Origin: Steroidobacteraceae bacterium
GTDB lineage: Bacteria; Pseudomonadota; Gammaproteobacteria; Steroidobacterales; Steroidobacteraceae
DNA: 64,000 nt
Reading direction: 5' to 3'
Assembly: GCA_019187185.1 (NCBI GenBank)
Contig: JABAQU010000023.1
Location: 62,001-126,000 of the forward strand
Numbering within the stretch: position 1 is the stretch's first letter; each line of letters begins with the position of its first letter. Below, piece by piece: positions 1 to 7,280 of the stretch. Both the position numbers and the translations under genes were made by a program. The notes beneath the pieces are model-generated. The model was not told where the DNA came from. It saw only the letters and a program-made list of their open reading frames with translations, and ran no database searches.

Positions 1-1018
1 CGAGCAGCGCGAGCACGCGCGCCTCGAAGTGCGCGTTGTAGGCGAAGACCGGTCCCGATGGGGGCGCCGCACGCAGCAACGCCGTGGCGAGTGCGGTGAA
101 GTCGCCGAAGTCGTCGCGCGCGAGAAACTCGGCATGCCGCAGGTCGCCCGATGCATCTTCGACGTGCAGCGACCACTGAAAGGGCAGCTGTTCATACGGC
201 CGCGTGCCGACGATCTCCGGCACCGCGAACGCGATCGTCTCGAAGTCGAGGTAGGCGCGCGGCCAGGGCGCGTCGCGCACCTCGGCGGCTGCGGCCCGAT
301 CGACGATGCGCAGGCCCGCGCGCACGCGCGCGTCACGGTGCGTCGACAGGTCGGGCGGCGGCGCACCGGCCGAGCAACGCTCGATGAACGGACACGGCCA
401 GGGCGCGTGGCAATGCGGACCCATGGCGATCGCGGGCGCCGATCGCTCCGCCATCACGCGATGCAGGACCATGGCCTCTTCGGCGAGCGCCGGCAGGACG
501 GCCTCGACCTCTGCCGTGATGTCCGCTTCGCTGGCGAGACCGGCGTACTCGCCCTTGCGCGCGAGCACGAACGTGTTGTCCACGTGCGCGATCGATACCC
601 GCTGCACCGGTACGCGCGCGCCGCGCAGCACGAGCGTCTGAAAGGCGGCGTCGGGAATGTGCTCGGGCTTGACCTGCGTCGACGCCTTCACCTCGATCAG
701 CTCGCTCACGCCGCGATCGCGCCGCAGGATGTCCGCAATCACCGCGAACTCGCCATGCCGCACCGCCGGCTGATGCAGGACCGGCGCACCGCCCGCCGCC
801 AGCACACGCGACGTTGCCGCGATGGCGGCGGGCAGGCCACGATCGCGCGCAACGACGCGGCCGGGTACGAGCACGCGCATGAGACTGTCGAACTCGCGGC
901 CTTGCCGGATCGCCATGCTCTCGGGCGCCCGCGTCGCGAGCGGCGCATGGACCTCGAACCACAGGCGCTTCGCGCATTGCCGGCCCGCCATGAAGCGGGA
1001 TTTCGTCAGCCAGGCCAT
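1..1018 (-). CDS. DUF2779 domain nuclease-like protein (partial, 3' end beyond window)
   Basis: The reading frame starts at an ATG whose first base is 1018 and runs open to the left edge, so at least 339 residues are present and the C-terminus is missing. The N-terminus (LTKSRFMAGRQCAKRLWFE) is the typical opening of DUF2779 proteins. A PD-(D/E)xK-like core follows around residues 85-105 (a conserved Asp in IADIL, then LIEVK), as in Cas4/RecB-type nucleases. A cysteine cluster near residue 200 (GPHCHAPWPC, ERC) could ligate metal, as in Cas4-like enzymes. The DUF2779 part begins near residue 248 with YLDFETIAF, whose DxE resembles the first motif of DnaQ-like exonucleases, followed by GTRPYEQLPFQWSLH. 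I infer a DNA-processing enzyme; the substrate is unknown. The gene diverges from the aspartyl protease gene 68 bases away. No CRISPR array or cas gene lies nearby. Confidence 0.8.
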   Translation of the reverse strand, partial: MAWLTKSRFMAGRQCAKRLWFEVHAPLATRAPESMAIRQGREFDSLMRVLVPGRVVARDRGLPAAIAATSRVLAAGGAPVLHQPAVRHGEFAVIADILRRDRGVSELIEVKASTQVKPEHIPDAAFQTLVLRGARVPVQRVSIAHVDNTFVLARKGEYAGLASEADITAEVEAVLPALAEEAMVLHRVMAERSAPAIAMGPHCHAPWPCPFIERCSAGAPPPDLSTHRDARVRAGLRIVDRAAAAEVRDAPWPRAYLDFETIAFAVPEIVGTRPYEQLPFQWSLHVEDASGDLRHAEFLARDDFGDFTALATALLRAAPPSGPVFAYNAHFEARVLALL

Positions 1019-1086
1019 GCGGCGGGTTATACCGAATTTCGCCGAAGCGTTGTCGCGGCGCCATTGCGACCGACTATGCTCGCCGC

Positions 1087-2007
1087 ATGTTTCCTGCGCT
1101 CTGGATGGCGGCCCTCGCCCTGCAGCAACCCTCGACACAGGCACCGCCGCCGGAATCGCCGACGGAAGAAGTGATCATCGCGGCACCCGAGCCGCGCTAC
1201 GTCGCACCGACGCTGCGCGATCGCATCGGTCGCGTGTGGGCGCCCGTCTACGTGAACGGCGCGGGCCCGTTGCGGCTCGTGCTCGACACAGGGGCGAGCC
1301 GCTCCGCGATCACCGCCGACGCGGCGGCGCGCCTCGGCCTGCCCTTGCAGGGTGCGCCGACCGTGCTGCTGCGAGGCATGACCGGCGAGGCGCAGGTCCC
1401 GCTGATCGACGTCGAGCGCCTCGACATCGGCGATCTCGTGATGGAGCCTGCGAAGCTGCTCGTCGTGCAGGATGCGTTCGGGGGCGCCGAGGGCGTGCTC
1501 GCGGCACGCGGCCTCAAGGATCGGCGCATCCTGATCGAGTTCCGCAAGGACCGCATCGAGATCGTGCGCTCGCGCAACCAGCGGGCCCCCGACGGCTTCA
1601 CGGTGCTGCGGATCCGCCTGATCCGCGGCCACGTGCCGAGCGTGCAGGCGGTGGTCGGCCGCGTGCCCGTCAAGGCCATCATCGATACCGGCGCGCAGCT
1701 GACGACCGGCAACCTCGCGCTGCGCGATGCGCTGCTCGCGCGCCGTCGGCTCGACGAAAAACAGGACAAGCTGATCGGCGTCACCGGTGACGTGCAGGAA
1801 GGACCGACGAGCCGAGTCCCGCCGATCTACCTCGGCAACGTGCAGGTGAGCAACGCGCAGATCATGTTCGTCGATCTTTACATATTCAGGCACTGGCGAC
1901 TCACCGACGAGCCCGCGATCATGCTCGGCATGGACGTGCTCGGCGTGCTCGACACGCTGATCCTCGATTACCGGCGGCACGAAATGCAGATCAAGCTCGT
2001 GAGGTAG
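1087..2007 (+). CDS. retropepsin-like aspartic protease, two DTGA motifs
   Basis: The 306-residue protein has a short hydrophobic N-terminus (MFPALWMAALALQQ) that could act as a weak signal peptide, then a proline-rich linker. The sequence shows two aspartyl protease active-site motifs: VLDTGASRSAI near residue 65 and IIDTGAQLTTG near residue 200. Retropepsin-like bacterial proteins often have one such motif per chain and work as dimers, so two in one chain suggests an internally duplicated, pepsin-like two-lobed enzyme. Function is inferred as periplasmic or secreted proteolysis, substrate unknown. A TATGCT box at 1075-1080 lies six bases before the ATG, suggesting a nearly leaderless transcript. 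The gene diverges from the DUF2779 nuclease gene. Confidence 0.82.
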   Translation: MFPALWMAALALQQPSTQAPPPESPTEEVIIAAPEPRYVAPTLRDRIGRVWAPVYVNGAGPLRLVLDTGASRSAITADAAARLGLPLQGAPTVLLRGMTGEAQVPLIDVERLDIGDLVMEPAKLLVVQDAFGGAEGVLAARGLKDRRILIEFRKDRIEIVRSRNQRAPDGFTVLRIRLIRGHVPSVQAVVGRVPVKAIIDTGAQLTTGNLALRDALLARRRLDEKQDKLIGVTGDVQEGPTSRVPPIYLGNVQVSNAQIMFVDLYIFRHWRLTDEPAIMLGMDVLGVLDTLILDYRRHEMQIKLVR

Positions 2008-2025
2008 CCGCCTGTCGCCTCGATC

Positions 2026-2054
2026 TTGACCCCGGTGGGTGACAGGCATAGGTT
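2026..2054 (+). promoter_or_regulatory. candidate sigma-70 promoter for the ScyD/ScyE-like gene
   Basis: TTGACC at 2026-2031 is followed after exactly 17 bases by TAGGTT at 2049-2054. The predicted transcript would start near 2061 and leave a leader of about 68 bases before the ATG at 2129. Only sequence similarity supports this. Confidence 0.35.
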
Positions 2055-2128
2055 CGGCAATCTTCGCGTGCCGGGCCGGCACTGGAAGTGCACGAGACCT
2101 GGCGGCATCACCAACAGGGGAACTGCAC

Positions 2129-3244
2129 ATGACTATTCTTCGAGTCGGATGGCGCGTCGGCGTTCTGCTCGGCGCATGCATGGTGGCGGGCAGCGCACTC
2201 GCCGGCACACATGTCGAGACCATTGCCCAGGGGCTCGTCAATCCGCGCGGCATCGCGCTCGCGCCGAACGGCTGGCTCTATGTCGCCGAGGTCGGCAGCG
2301 GTGGTTCGGGACAATGCATCCCGTCACCCGAAGAGGGGCAGCCGCCACGCTGCTACGGCGAGACCGGGGCGCTGACGCGCATCGATCCGGACGGCATCGC
2401 GCCGCCAAAGCGCGTCGTAACCGGCCTGCCCTCGATGGCTGCGGCGGGAGGCTTCGCAGCGACGAGCGGGCCCGTCGACGTCGACTTCTTCGGCATGCAG
2501 GCCTACGTCGTGATGGGCTGGGGCGGCGATCCCGCGCTGCGCGCGGGCGTCGGACCGAAATCCGCGCTGTTCGGAAAGTTGTTGCGCGTGCTGCCGGGGG
2601 GCCAGGTCTGGCCGGTGGCCGACATCGCGGGCCACGAGGCGCGTGCCAATCCGGACGGCACCGACATCGACTCGAACCCCTATGGCGTGCTCGCGCTGCC
2701 GGGACGGCAGATCGTGGCTGATGCCGGCGCGAATGCCCTGGTGGAGCGCAGCCCGTTCCTCGCATGGTTCTGGCCGCACCACAGTACGCGCACGTTTGCG
2801 GTGCTGCCGCGTACCGCCGCGAACCTCGATGCGGTGGCCACCACGGTTGTCGAGGGGCCCGGCGGGTACATCTACGCCGGCGAACTCACCGGGGCACCGT
2901 TCTTTCGCGGCGCCGCCACGATCTATCGCATCCCGCCGTTCGGCGGCACCCCGCAGCCTTACGTGACCGGGCTCACGGCCGTCGTCGACATGGCCTTCGA
3001 TCGCCGCGGAACGCTCTACATCGTCGAGATTGCGAGCGGTCTCGTGCCGGGCCCCGGCGCGGATCCCGGCGTCGGCGTCGGGCGCCTGCTGCGCAAGAAG
3101 CGCGGCGGACCCGTGGAGGTCGTGCTCGACCAGGGTCTCGTGTTTCCGTCGGGGATCGCGATCGCACACGACGGCACGCTTTACCTGACGAACTACGGCG
3201 TGTTTCCGGGCGGTGGCGAAGTGCTGAAGGTAACGGTCGACTGA
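2129..3244 (+). CDS. ScyD/ScyE family secreted beta-propeller-like protein
   Basis: The 371-residue protein begins at the ATG at 2129, preceded by CAGGGGA seven bases upstream. An earlier in-frame ATG at 2039 lacks such a site and would bury the signal peptide. The signal peptide is clear (VGVLLGACMVAGSALA, cleavage before GTHVE). The mature part carries the repeated blades of the ScyD/ScyE family: NPRGIALAPNG..LYVAEVG near residue 30, DIDSNPYGVLALPG, a DAGANALVERS blade, GPGGYIYAGELTGAPFF, GTLYIVEIA and GIAIAHDGTLYLTNYG at the end. In cyanobacteria ScyD and ScyE belong to the scytonemin cluster, but the family is much wider and no other scytonemin gene is seen here. A role in sugar or lactone binding or hydrolysis (SMP-30-like propeller) is possible; the substrate is unknown. 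Confidence 0.85.
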   Translation: MTILRVGWRVGVLLGACMVAGSALAGTHVETIAQGLVNPRGIALAPNGWLYVAEVGSGGSGQCIPSPEEGQPPRCYGETGALTRIDPDGIAPPKRVVTGLPSMAAAGGFAATSGPVDVDFFGMQAYVVMGWGGDPALRAGVGPKSALFGKLLRVLPGGQVWPVADIAGHEARANPDGTDIDSNPYGVLALPGRQIVADAGANALVERSPFLAWFWPHHSTRTFAVLPRTAANLDAVATTVVEGPGGYIYAGELTGAPFFRGAATIYRIPPFGGTPQPYVTGLTAVVDMAFDRRGTLYIVEIASGLVPGPGADPGVGVGRLLRKKRGGPVEVVLDQGLVFPSGIAIAHDGTLYLTNYGVFPGGGEVLKVTVD

Positions 3245-3255
3245 GGATGGGATAC

Positions 3256-3295
3256 GAAGCCGCGCCGCGCGCCGACACCGATGCGACGCGGCTTC
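3256..3295 (+). terminator. weak stem-loop after the ScyD/ScyE-like gene
   Basis: GAAGCCGCG at 3256-3264 and CGCGGCTTC at 3287-3295 form a perfect nine-base inverted repeat with a 22-base loop just after the stop codon at 3244. There is no T-run after it, so it is not a classical intrinsic terminator; it may stabilise the 3' end. Confidence 0.3.
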
Positions 3296-3329
3296 GCTGC
3301 TCCAACCACGCTCGACCGGACGCGCAGCG

Positions 3330-3530
3330 ATGAACCGCGCACTCGTGCTGCTCGGGGTCTTGATCGTCATCGCCGGACTGTTCTGGGCGCGGCTGCGGAC
3401 CCTGCCTTACTTCCGCCTGCCCGGCGACATCGTGATCGACCGGCCGGGGTTCCGGTTCTTCTTCCCGATCACGACGATGCTGCTCGTCAGCGCGGCCGTA
3501 TCGCTCATCCTCTGGTTGCTGCGACGCTGA
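3330..3530 (+). CDS. DUF2905 family small membrane protein
   Basis: This 66-residue protein has two transmembrane helices (about residues 4-24 and 46-64). Between them is the family signature RLRTLPYFRLPGDIVIDRPG followed by FFPITT. DUF2905 proteins are short two-helix membrane proteins, usually 65-75 residues, with the conserved LPGDI turn; their function is unknown. It sits between the ScyD/ScyE-like gene and the MazG-like gene, 47 bases before the latter, and may be co-transcribed with it. Confidence 0.88.
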   Translation: MNRALVLLGVLIVIAGLFWARLRTLPYFRLPGDIVIDRPGFRFFFPITTMLLVSAAVSLILWLLRR

Positions 3531-3577
3531 ACGATTCGTCTGGCCCGGGCTGGCGGACATGCGCGACAATCCGCGCC

Positions 3578-3919
3578 ATGACAACCGGCAAGGATTCCCT
3601 GCTCGAGCTGCGCGATGCCCTGCGGCATTTCGCCGCCGAGCGGGACTGGGACCAGTTCCACTCGCCCAGGAACCTCGCGGCGGCATTGTCGGTGGAGGCT
3701 GCGGAACTGCTCGAGCACTACCAGTGGGGCGAGGCCGCGAACCCCGAACAGGTGCGTGAGGAAGCCGCGGACGTGCTCCTCTATCTGATCCGGCTCGCCG
3801 ACAAGCTCGATATCGATCTCGCGGCCGCCGCTCGCGACAAGATCGCGCTCAATGCGCAGAAGTACCCCGTCGAGAAAGCGCGCGGCAATGCGCGCAAGTA
3901 CGATCGCTTTCATCCATGA
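3578..3919 (+). CDS. MazG-like nucleotide pyrophosphohydrolase
   Basis: The ATG at 3578 gives a 113-residue protein that aligns throughout with the small dCTPase/RS21-C6-type MazG-like hydrolases: ELRDALRHFAAERDWDQFHS, then NLAAALSVEAAELLEHYQW (first metal-binding ExxE segment, near residues 33-47), then REEAADVLLYLIRLAD (second EExxD segment, near residues 60-75). Such enzymes hydrolyse nucleoside triphosphates, often modified or non-canonical ones, to monophosphate and pyrophosphate in the cytoplasm. A longer reading frame upstream is not used, because it reads through the DUF2905 gene in another frame. A GACAAT box ends seven bases before the start. The last four bases overlap the start of the PIN-domain gene (ATGA), implying translational coupling. 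Confidence 0.9.
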   Translation: MTTGKDSLLELRDALRHFAAERDWDQFHSPRNLAAALSVEAAELLEHYQWGEAANPEQVREEAADVLLYLIRLADKLDIDLAAAARDKIALNAQKYPVEKARGNARKYDRFHP

Positions 3920-4518
3920 CCGAAACTTTCATCCTGATCGACTTCGAGAATGTCCAGCCGAAGAACCTCGCGCAGTTGCGCGATCGCCCGGTGCGCCTCA
4001 GGATCTTCGTCGGCAGCCAGCAGGCAAAAGTGCCGTTCGACCTCGCGCAGACCGTGCAGGCGCTCGGCGACCGCGCCGAGTACGTGCAGATTGCCGGCAC
4101 CGGCCGCAACGCGCTCGACCTGCACATCGCATACTACGTCGGCCGTCTCGCCGTGCAGCATCCGGACGCCGGCATCTACATCCTGTCGAAGGATCGCGAC
4201 TACGACATCCTGTTGAAGCACCTGCAGGCCCAGGGCATCCACTGCCACCGCAAGGCCTCGCTCGACGAAATCCCGGCCTTGAAGTCTCCTCCGGCGACGA
4301 AGCCCGCGGTCGCGCCCGACCGGCTCGCGCCGGTGATCGCGCACTTGCGCAACCTCAAGGCGTCGCGCCCGCGCAAGGCGAAGACCCTTGCGAGTACGCT
4401 CAAGGCACGCTTCGCGAGGGACGGTGGCGAACGCGATGTGCAGGCTCTCGTCGAGGAACTGCGCCGGCGCGGACTCATCGTGGTGGAGGGAACCAACGTC
4501 ACCTACAGGCTGGACTAG
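3916..4518 (+). CDS. PIN/NYN-domain protein with C-terminal winged-helix-like region
   Basis: The 200-residue protein opens with ILIDFENVQPKNLAQL, the first acidic motif of PIN-like nucleases of the NYN type. Further acidic positions are in NALDLHIAYYVGRLA (around residue 70) and YILSKDRDYDILLKHL (around residues 90-105). The last 80 residues, after a proline-rich linker, look like a small basic helical domain ending LVEELRRRGLIVVEGTNVTYRL, which could bind nucleic acid. Known NYN proteins are single-strand RNases. It overlaps the MazG-like gene by four bases, so the two are probably made together. An RNase plus a nucleotide-cleaning enzyme is a plausible but unproven pairing. Confidence 0.8.
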   Translation: MTETFILIDFENVQPKNLAQLRDRPVRLRIFVGSQQAKVPFDLAQTVQALGDRAEYVQIAGTGRNALDLHIAYYVGRLAVQHPDAGIYILSKDRDYDILLKHLQAQGIHCHRKASLDEIPALKSPPATKPAVAPDRLAPVIAHLRNLKASRPRKAKTLASTLKARFARDGGERDVQALVEELRRRGLIVVEGTNVTYRLD

Positions 4519-4546
4519 CGCAGGTGCACGGCCTGCCGGGACACCG

Positions 4547-4882
4547 ATGACTACACCCATCCACCAGAAATACGCGACCGCCTGTTATGCGGTGATCTGT
4601 CGCGACGTGCCCGACAGTGCCGTGAAGCGCGCGGCCGCAACGCCGGCACATTTCAGGTACATCGAAGGCATCCTCGACGAGATCCTCGTCGCCGGGCCGC
4701 TGTTCGACGACGAGGGTCGACGCGTGATCGGCAGCATCCTCATCCTGCGCACGCAAAGCGCCGAACGCGCGACGGAGCTCGTGACGACAGATCCCTACAA
4801 CGCGGCGGGCGTCTGGGCCTCGATCGAAATACGGCCGTTCCTGCCGGCCGCCGGGAGTTACGTCGGCGGCACGTCCTGGTAG
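4547..4882 (+). CDS. YciI family protein
   Basis: This 111-residue protein begins at the ATG at 4547, after 28 non-coding bases. It has the dimeric ferredoxin-like fold signature of YciI: YAVICRDVPDS near the N-terminus, RAAATPAHFRYIEGI with the conserved His (the putative catalytic or ligand-binding residue of the family), ILVAGPLFDDEGRRVIGSILIL, and a C-terminal DPYNAAGVWASIEIRPF. The family is widespread and its biochemical role is unclear. It is the last gene of the rightward run that begins with the DUF2905 gene. Confidence 0.9.
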   Translation: MTTPIHQKYATACYAVICRDVPDSAVKRAAATPAHFRYIEGILDEILVAGPLFDDEGRRVIGSILILRTQSAERATELVTTDPYNAAGVWASIEIRPFLPAAGSYVGGTSW

Positions 4883-4898
4883 GCGGGAACCCGGCCGG

Positions 4899-5147
4899 TC
4901 ACTCGTCCTCCCAGGGCTCCCTGCGGCGCCTCGCGCGCACGACGCGCATTGCGGCACCCGCGATGAACACGAGCGGCACGATCACTCCGGCGAAGCGCAC
5001 CGCCGTGCGCAGTACCGGCGGCCCCTCCACGCGCCGCAGCAGCAGGAACGCACCGAGCGCGAGCAGCCCGTTCAGCCAGCCCGGCAGGCGGCTCACCGAC
5101 TCGAGCAGGTCCTCGAAAAGTCCCGTATGCCGCTGCCGTTGCCGCAT
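4899..5147 (-). CDS. small two-helix membrane protein, unknown function
   Basis: The 82-residue frame (83 if the GTG at 5150 is used) begins with a basic and polar segment, then has two hydrophobic segments, LLALGAFLLL and VRFAGVIVPLVFIAGAAM, and ends in a strongly charged tail (RRRREPWEDE). The opening (FEDLLESVSRLPGWLNGLLALGAFLLLRRV) loosely resembles the membrane anchor found at the N-terminus of some Mrr-type restriction-endonuclease-like proteins, but no nuclease part follows. It converges on the YciI gene. The start codon overlaps the stop of a 41-codon frame (TGATG), so the two may be coupled. I do not recognise the family. Confidence 0.55.
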   Translation of the reverse strand: MRQRQRHTGLFEDLLESVSRLPGWLNGLLALGAFLLLRRVEGPPVLRTAVRFAGVIVPLVFIAGAAMRVVRARRRREPWEDE

Positions 5148-5272
5148 CACGCGGCCTTGTCGGCCAAGGATCGGGCTGCCGGTGCCGTCTCATCGGCGCG
5201 CACCCGCAGCGCCGTCATCGACAGGCGCACGGCGAGCGCGATGCCGCCGACCCGCCAGGCGTGGCTTTTCAT
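5147..5272 (-). CDS. possible 41-residue small protein ahead of the membrane protein gene
   Basis: An ATG whose first base is 5272 is preceded by GAGGGGG six bases upstream, one of the strongest ribosome binding sites in the window. It opens a 41-codon frame, MKSHAWRVGGIALAVRLS..., with a short hydrophobic stretch and a charged, alanine-rich tail ending ADKAA. Its TGA overlaps the ATG of the following membrane protein (TGATG), the usual arrangement for coupled translation. It could be a small protein or a leader peptide controlling its neighbour. No homology is recognised. The remaining bases 5273-5395, up to the dehydrogenase gene, show nothing else beyond a TATAAC-like box near 5372. Confidence 0.4.
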   Translation of the reverse strand: MKSHAWRVGGIALAVRLSMTALRVRADETAPAARSLADKAA

Positions 5273-5395
5273 GAGTTACCCCCTCGGCCTCGTGGGCGGA
5301 GCGCCGCGGCATGGTATCACCGGCCGCGGAGCACGCGTCCCGGCGCGCTCGACCGCAAGCTGCGGCGTGGCTATAACAACCCGCCGGGAGGACAC

Positions 5396-7276
5396 ATGGC
5401 AGCCGACATCACCCGCCGCGACTTCCTGAACGGTGCTGCGCTCGCGATCGCTGCGGGCCTGTCACCGATCGACCTGCTGCAGGCGCAGGCGTCGGCACCG
5501 CACGGGAATGCACCCTACCCGCCTGCCGGCGGCGGCTTGCGGGGCTCGGCGCCCGGCAGCTTCGACATCGCCCACGCGCTGCGCGACGGGCGGCGCTTCG
5601 CGACCGATGGCATCGCCGTCGATGAGCGCTACGACCTGATCGTCGTGGGCGCGGGCATCAGCGGCCTCGCGGCGGCGTGGTTCTATAGGCGCGAGAAACC
5701 GAACGCACGCATCCTGCTGCTCGAGGCCAACGACGATTTCGGCGGCCACGCGCAGCGCAACGAGTTCCTGATCGATGGGCGCCTGCTCGTCTCCTACGGC
5801 GGCAGCGAGTCGATGCAGTCGCCGCATTCGCTCTACAGCCGCGACGCGCTCGGCCTCACGCGCGCGCTCGGCATCGACCTCGATCGCTTCGAGACCGCAT
5901 TCGACCGCACGCTCTATCCGGGGCTCGGCCTCTCGCGCGGAGTGCTGTTCAAGCGCGAACACTTCGGCGCGGACCGGCTGGTCACCGGCGACCCGATGCG
6001 CATGGTCGCGGACGATATTCCTCCGGATCGCATGAATGCCCGCCCGCTCGCGGCATTCGTCGCCGACTTCCCGGTGTCGGAGGTCGCCAAGCGCCAGCTC
6101 GTCGCACTGTATACGTCGCGGCGCGATCCACTGCCGGGCCATTCACGGGCGCAGAAGGAGGCGCTGCTCGAGCGAACGAGCTATCGCGACTGGATCACGA
6201 AGGTGCTCGGCTACGAGGCCGCGGTCGCGGACACCTTCCAGTGCCGAACGCACGACTTCTTCGCTGCCGGAATCGACGCGGTCCCTGCGGGGTGGGCCTT
6301 CGAGGACGGCTACCCGGGCTTCGCCGGCCTCGGGCTCGGCAACGCGGCGGACAACGCGAAGATGGACGATCCCTATATCCATCATTTCCCCGACGGCAAT
6401 GCGTCGATCGCGCGCCTGCTCGTGCGCTCGCTGATTGCCGGCGTCGCGCCGGGCCGTGGCATGGACGACATCGTGCTCGCGCCGTTCGACTACTCGCGCC
6501 TCGATGCCAATGGCGCGCTGATTCGCCTGCGCCTCGCCGCCACCGCGATCGAGGTTCGCGAGCGCACTCCCGGCCGCGTCGAAGCGTACTACTCGCGCGG
6601 TGGCGTGCTGCACGCGGCGCGCGCGCGGCATGCGGTCATGGCGTGCTACCACTCGATGGACCCGTACCTGCTGCCGGAACTCGGCGCAGCCCAGCGCGCG
6701 GCGCTCGCGCTCAACGTGAAGATGCCGCTCGTGTACGTGAAGGTCCTCGTGCGCAACTGGCGGCCATGGGTCAACCGTGGCGTGCACGAAGTCACGAACG
6801 CCGTCGGGTTCCATTCGCGCCTCAAGCTCGACTACCCGGTGAGCCTCGGCGATTACCGCTGTCCGCGCTCACCGGACGAACCGATGGTGCTGCACCTCGT
6901 GCACGTACCCACGGTGCCGCTCACGCCCGGCGTCGATCCGCGCACGACGCTGCGCGCCGCACGCGCGCAACTGCTCGCGATGCCGTTCGGGACTTTCGAG
7001 CGCGAGGCACGCGACGAACTGACCCGCATCGCCGGCGCCGGCGGCTTCGACGCGGAGCGCGATATCGTCGCGATCACCGTGAACCGATGGGGTCACGGCT
7101 ATTCGGGCGGCGACAACCCGCTCTACGACCCGCCGCGTCGCGGTGCGGAACCGTACGAGATCGCGCGCTCGCGCCTGGGCGGCATCGCGTTTGCGAACTC
7201 GGATTCCGCATGGGCGGCCTATGCGCACGCCGCGATCGACGAAGCCCACCGTGCGGTGGGCGAGCTGCTCGGATGA
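5396..7276 (+). CDS. Tat-exported FAD-dependent oxidoreductase, spermidine-dehydrogenase-like
   Basis: The 626-residue protein starts at the ATG at 5396, with GGGAGG five bases upstream; the longer in-frame version adds 45 unlikely residues. A twin-arginine signal is clear (TRRDFLNGAALAIAAG), so the folded flavoprotein is sent to the periplasm. A segment YPPAGGGLRGSAPGSFDIAHALRDG precedes the dinucleotide fold IVVGAGISGLAAAWFYR near residue 82 and LLEANDDFGGHAQRNEF. The C-terminus has NRWGHGYSGGDNPLYD and GIAFANSDSAWAAYAHAAIDEAHRAV. This organisation matches SpdH of Pseudomonas aeruginosa, which oxidises spermidine. The true substrate here is inferred only. It ends four bases from the convergent TonB receptor gene. 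Confidence 0.85.
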   Translation: MAADITRRDFLNGAALAIAAGLSPIDLLQAQASAPHGNAPYPPAGGGLRGSAPGSFDIAHALRDGRRFATDGIAVDERYDLIVVGAGISGLAAAWFYRREKPNARILLLEANDDFGGHAQRNEFLIDGRLLVSYGGSESMQSPHSLYSRDALGLTRALGIDLDRFETAFDRTLYPGLGLSRGVLFKREHFGADRLVTGDPMRMVADDIPPDRMNARPLAAFVADFPVSEVAKRQLVALYTSRRDPLPGHSRAQKEALLERTSYRDWITKVLGYEAAVADTFQCRTHDFFAAGIDAVPAGWAFEDGYPGFAGLGLGNAADNAKMDDPYIHHFPDGNASIARLLVRSLIAGVAPGRGMDDIVLAPFDYSRLDANGALIRLRLAATAIEVRERTPGRVEAYYSRGGVLHAARARHAVMACYHSMDPYLLPELGAAQRAALALNVKMPLVYVKVLVRNWRPWVNRGVHEVTNAVGFHSRLKLDYPVSLGDYRCPRSPDEPMVLHLVHVPTVPLTPGVDPRTTLRAARAQLLAMPFGTFEREARDELTRIAGAGGFDAERDIVAITVNRWGHGYSGGDNPLYDPPRRGAEPYEIARSRLGGIAFANSDSAWAAYAHAAIDEAHRAVGELLG

Positions 7277-7280
7277 GGCC

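Noticed and set aside
29-1174. Long rightward open frame across the first kilobase
   Set aside because: It is Arg/His-rich and without domain signs, and it is the antisense of the DUF2779 gene, whose protein has clear conserved motifs.
2026-3244. Scytonemin-type biosynthetic cluster suggested by the ScyD/ScyE-like gene
   Set aside because: No other scytonemin gene is nearby, and the beta-propeller family is common outside cyanobacteria.
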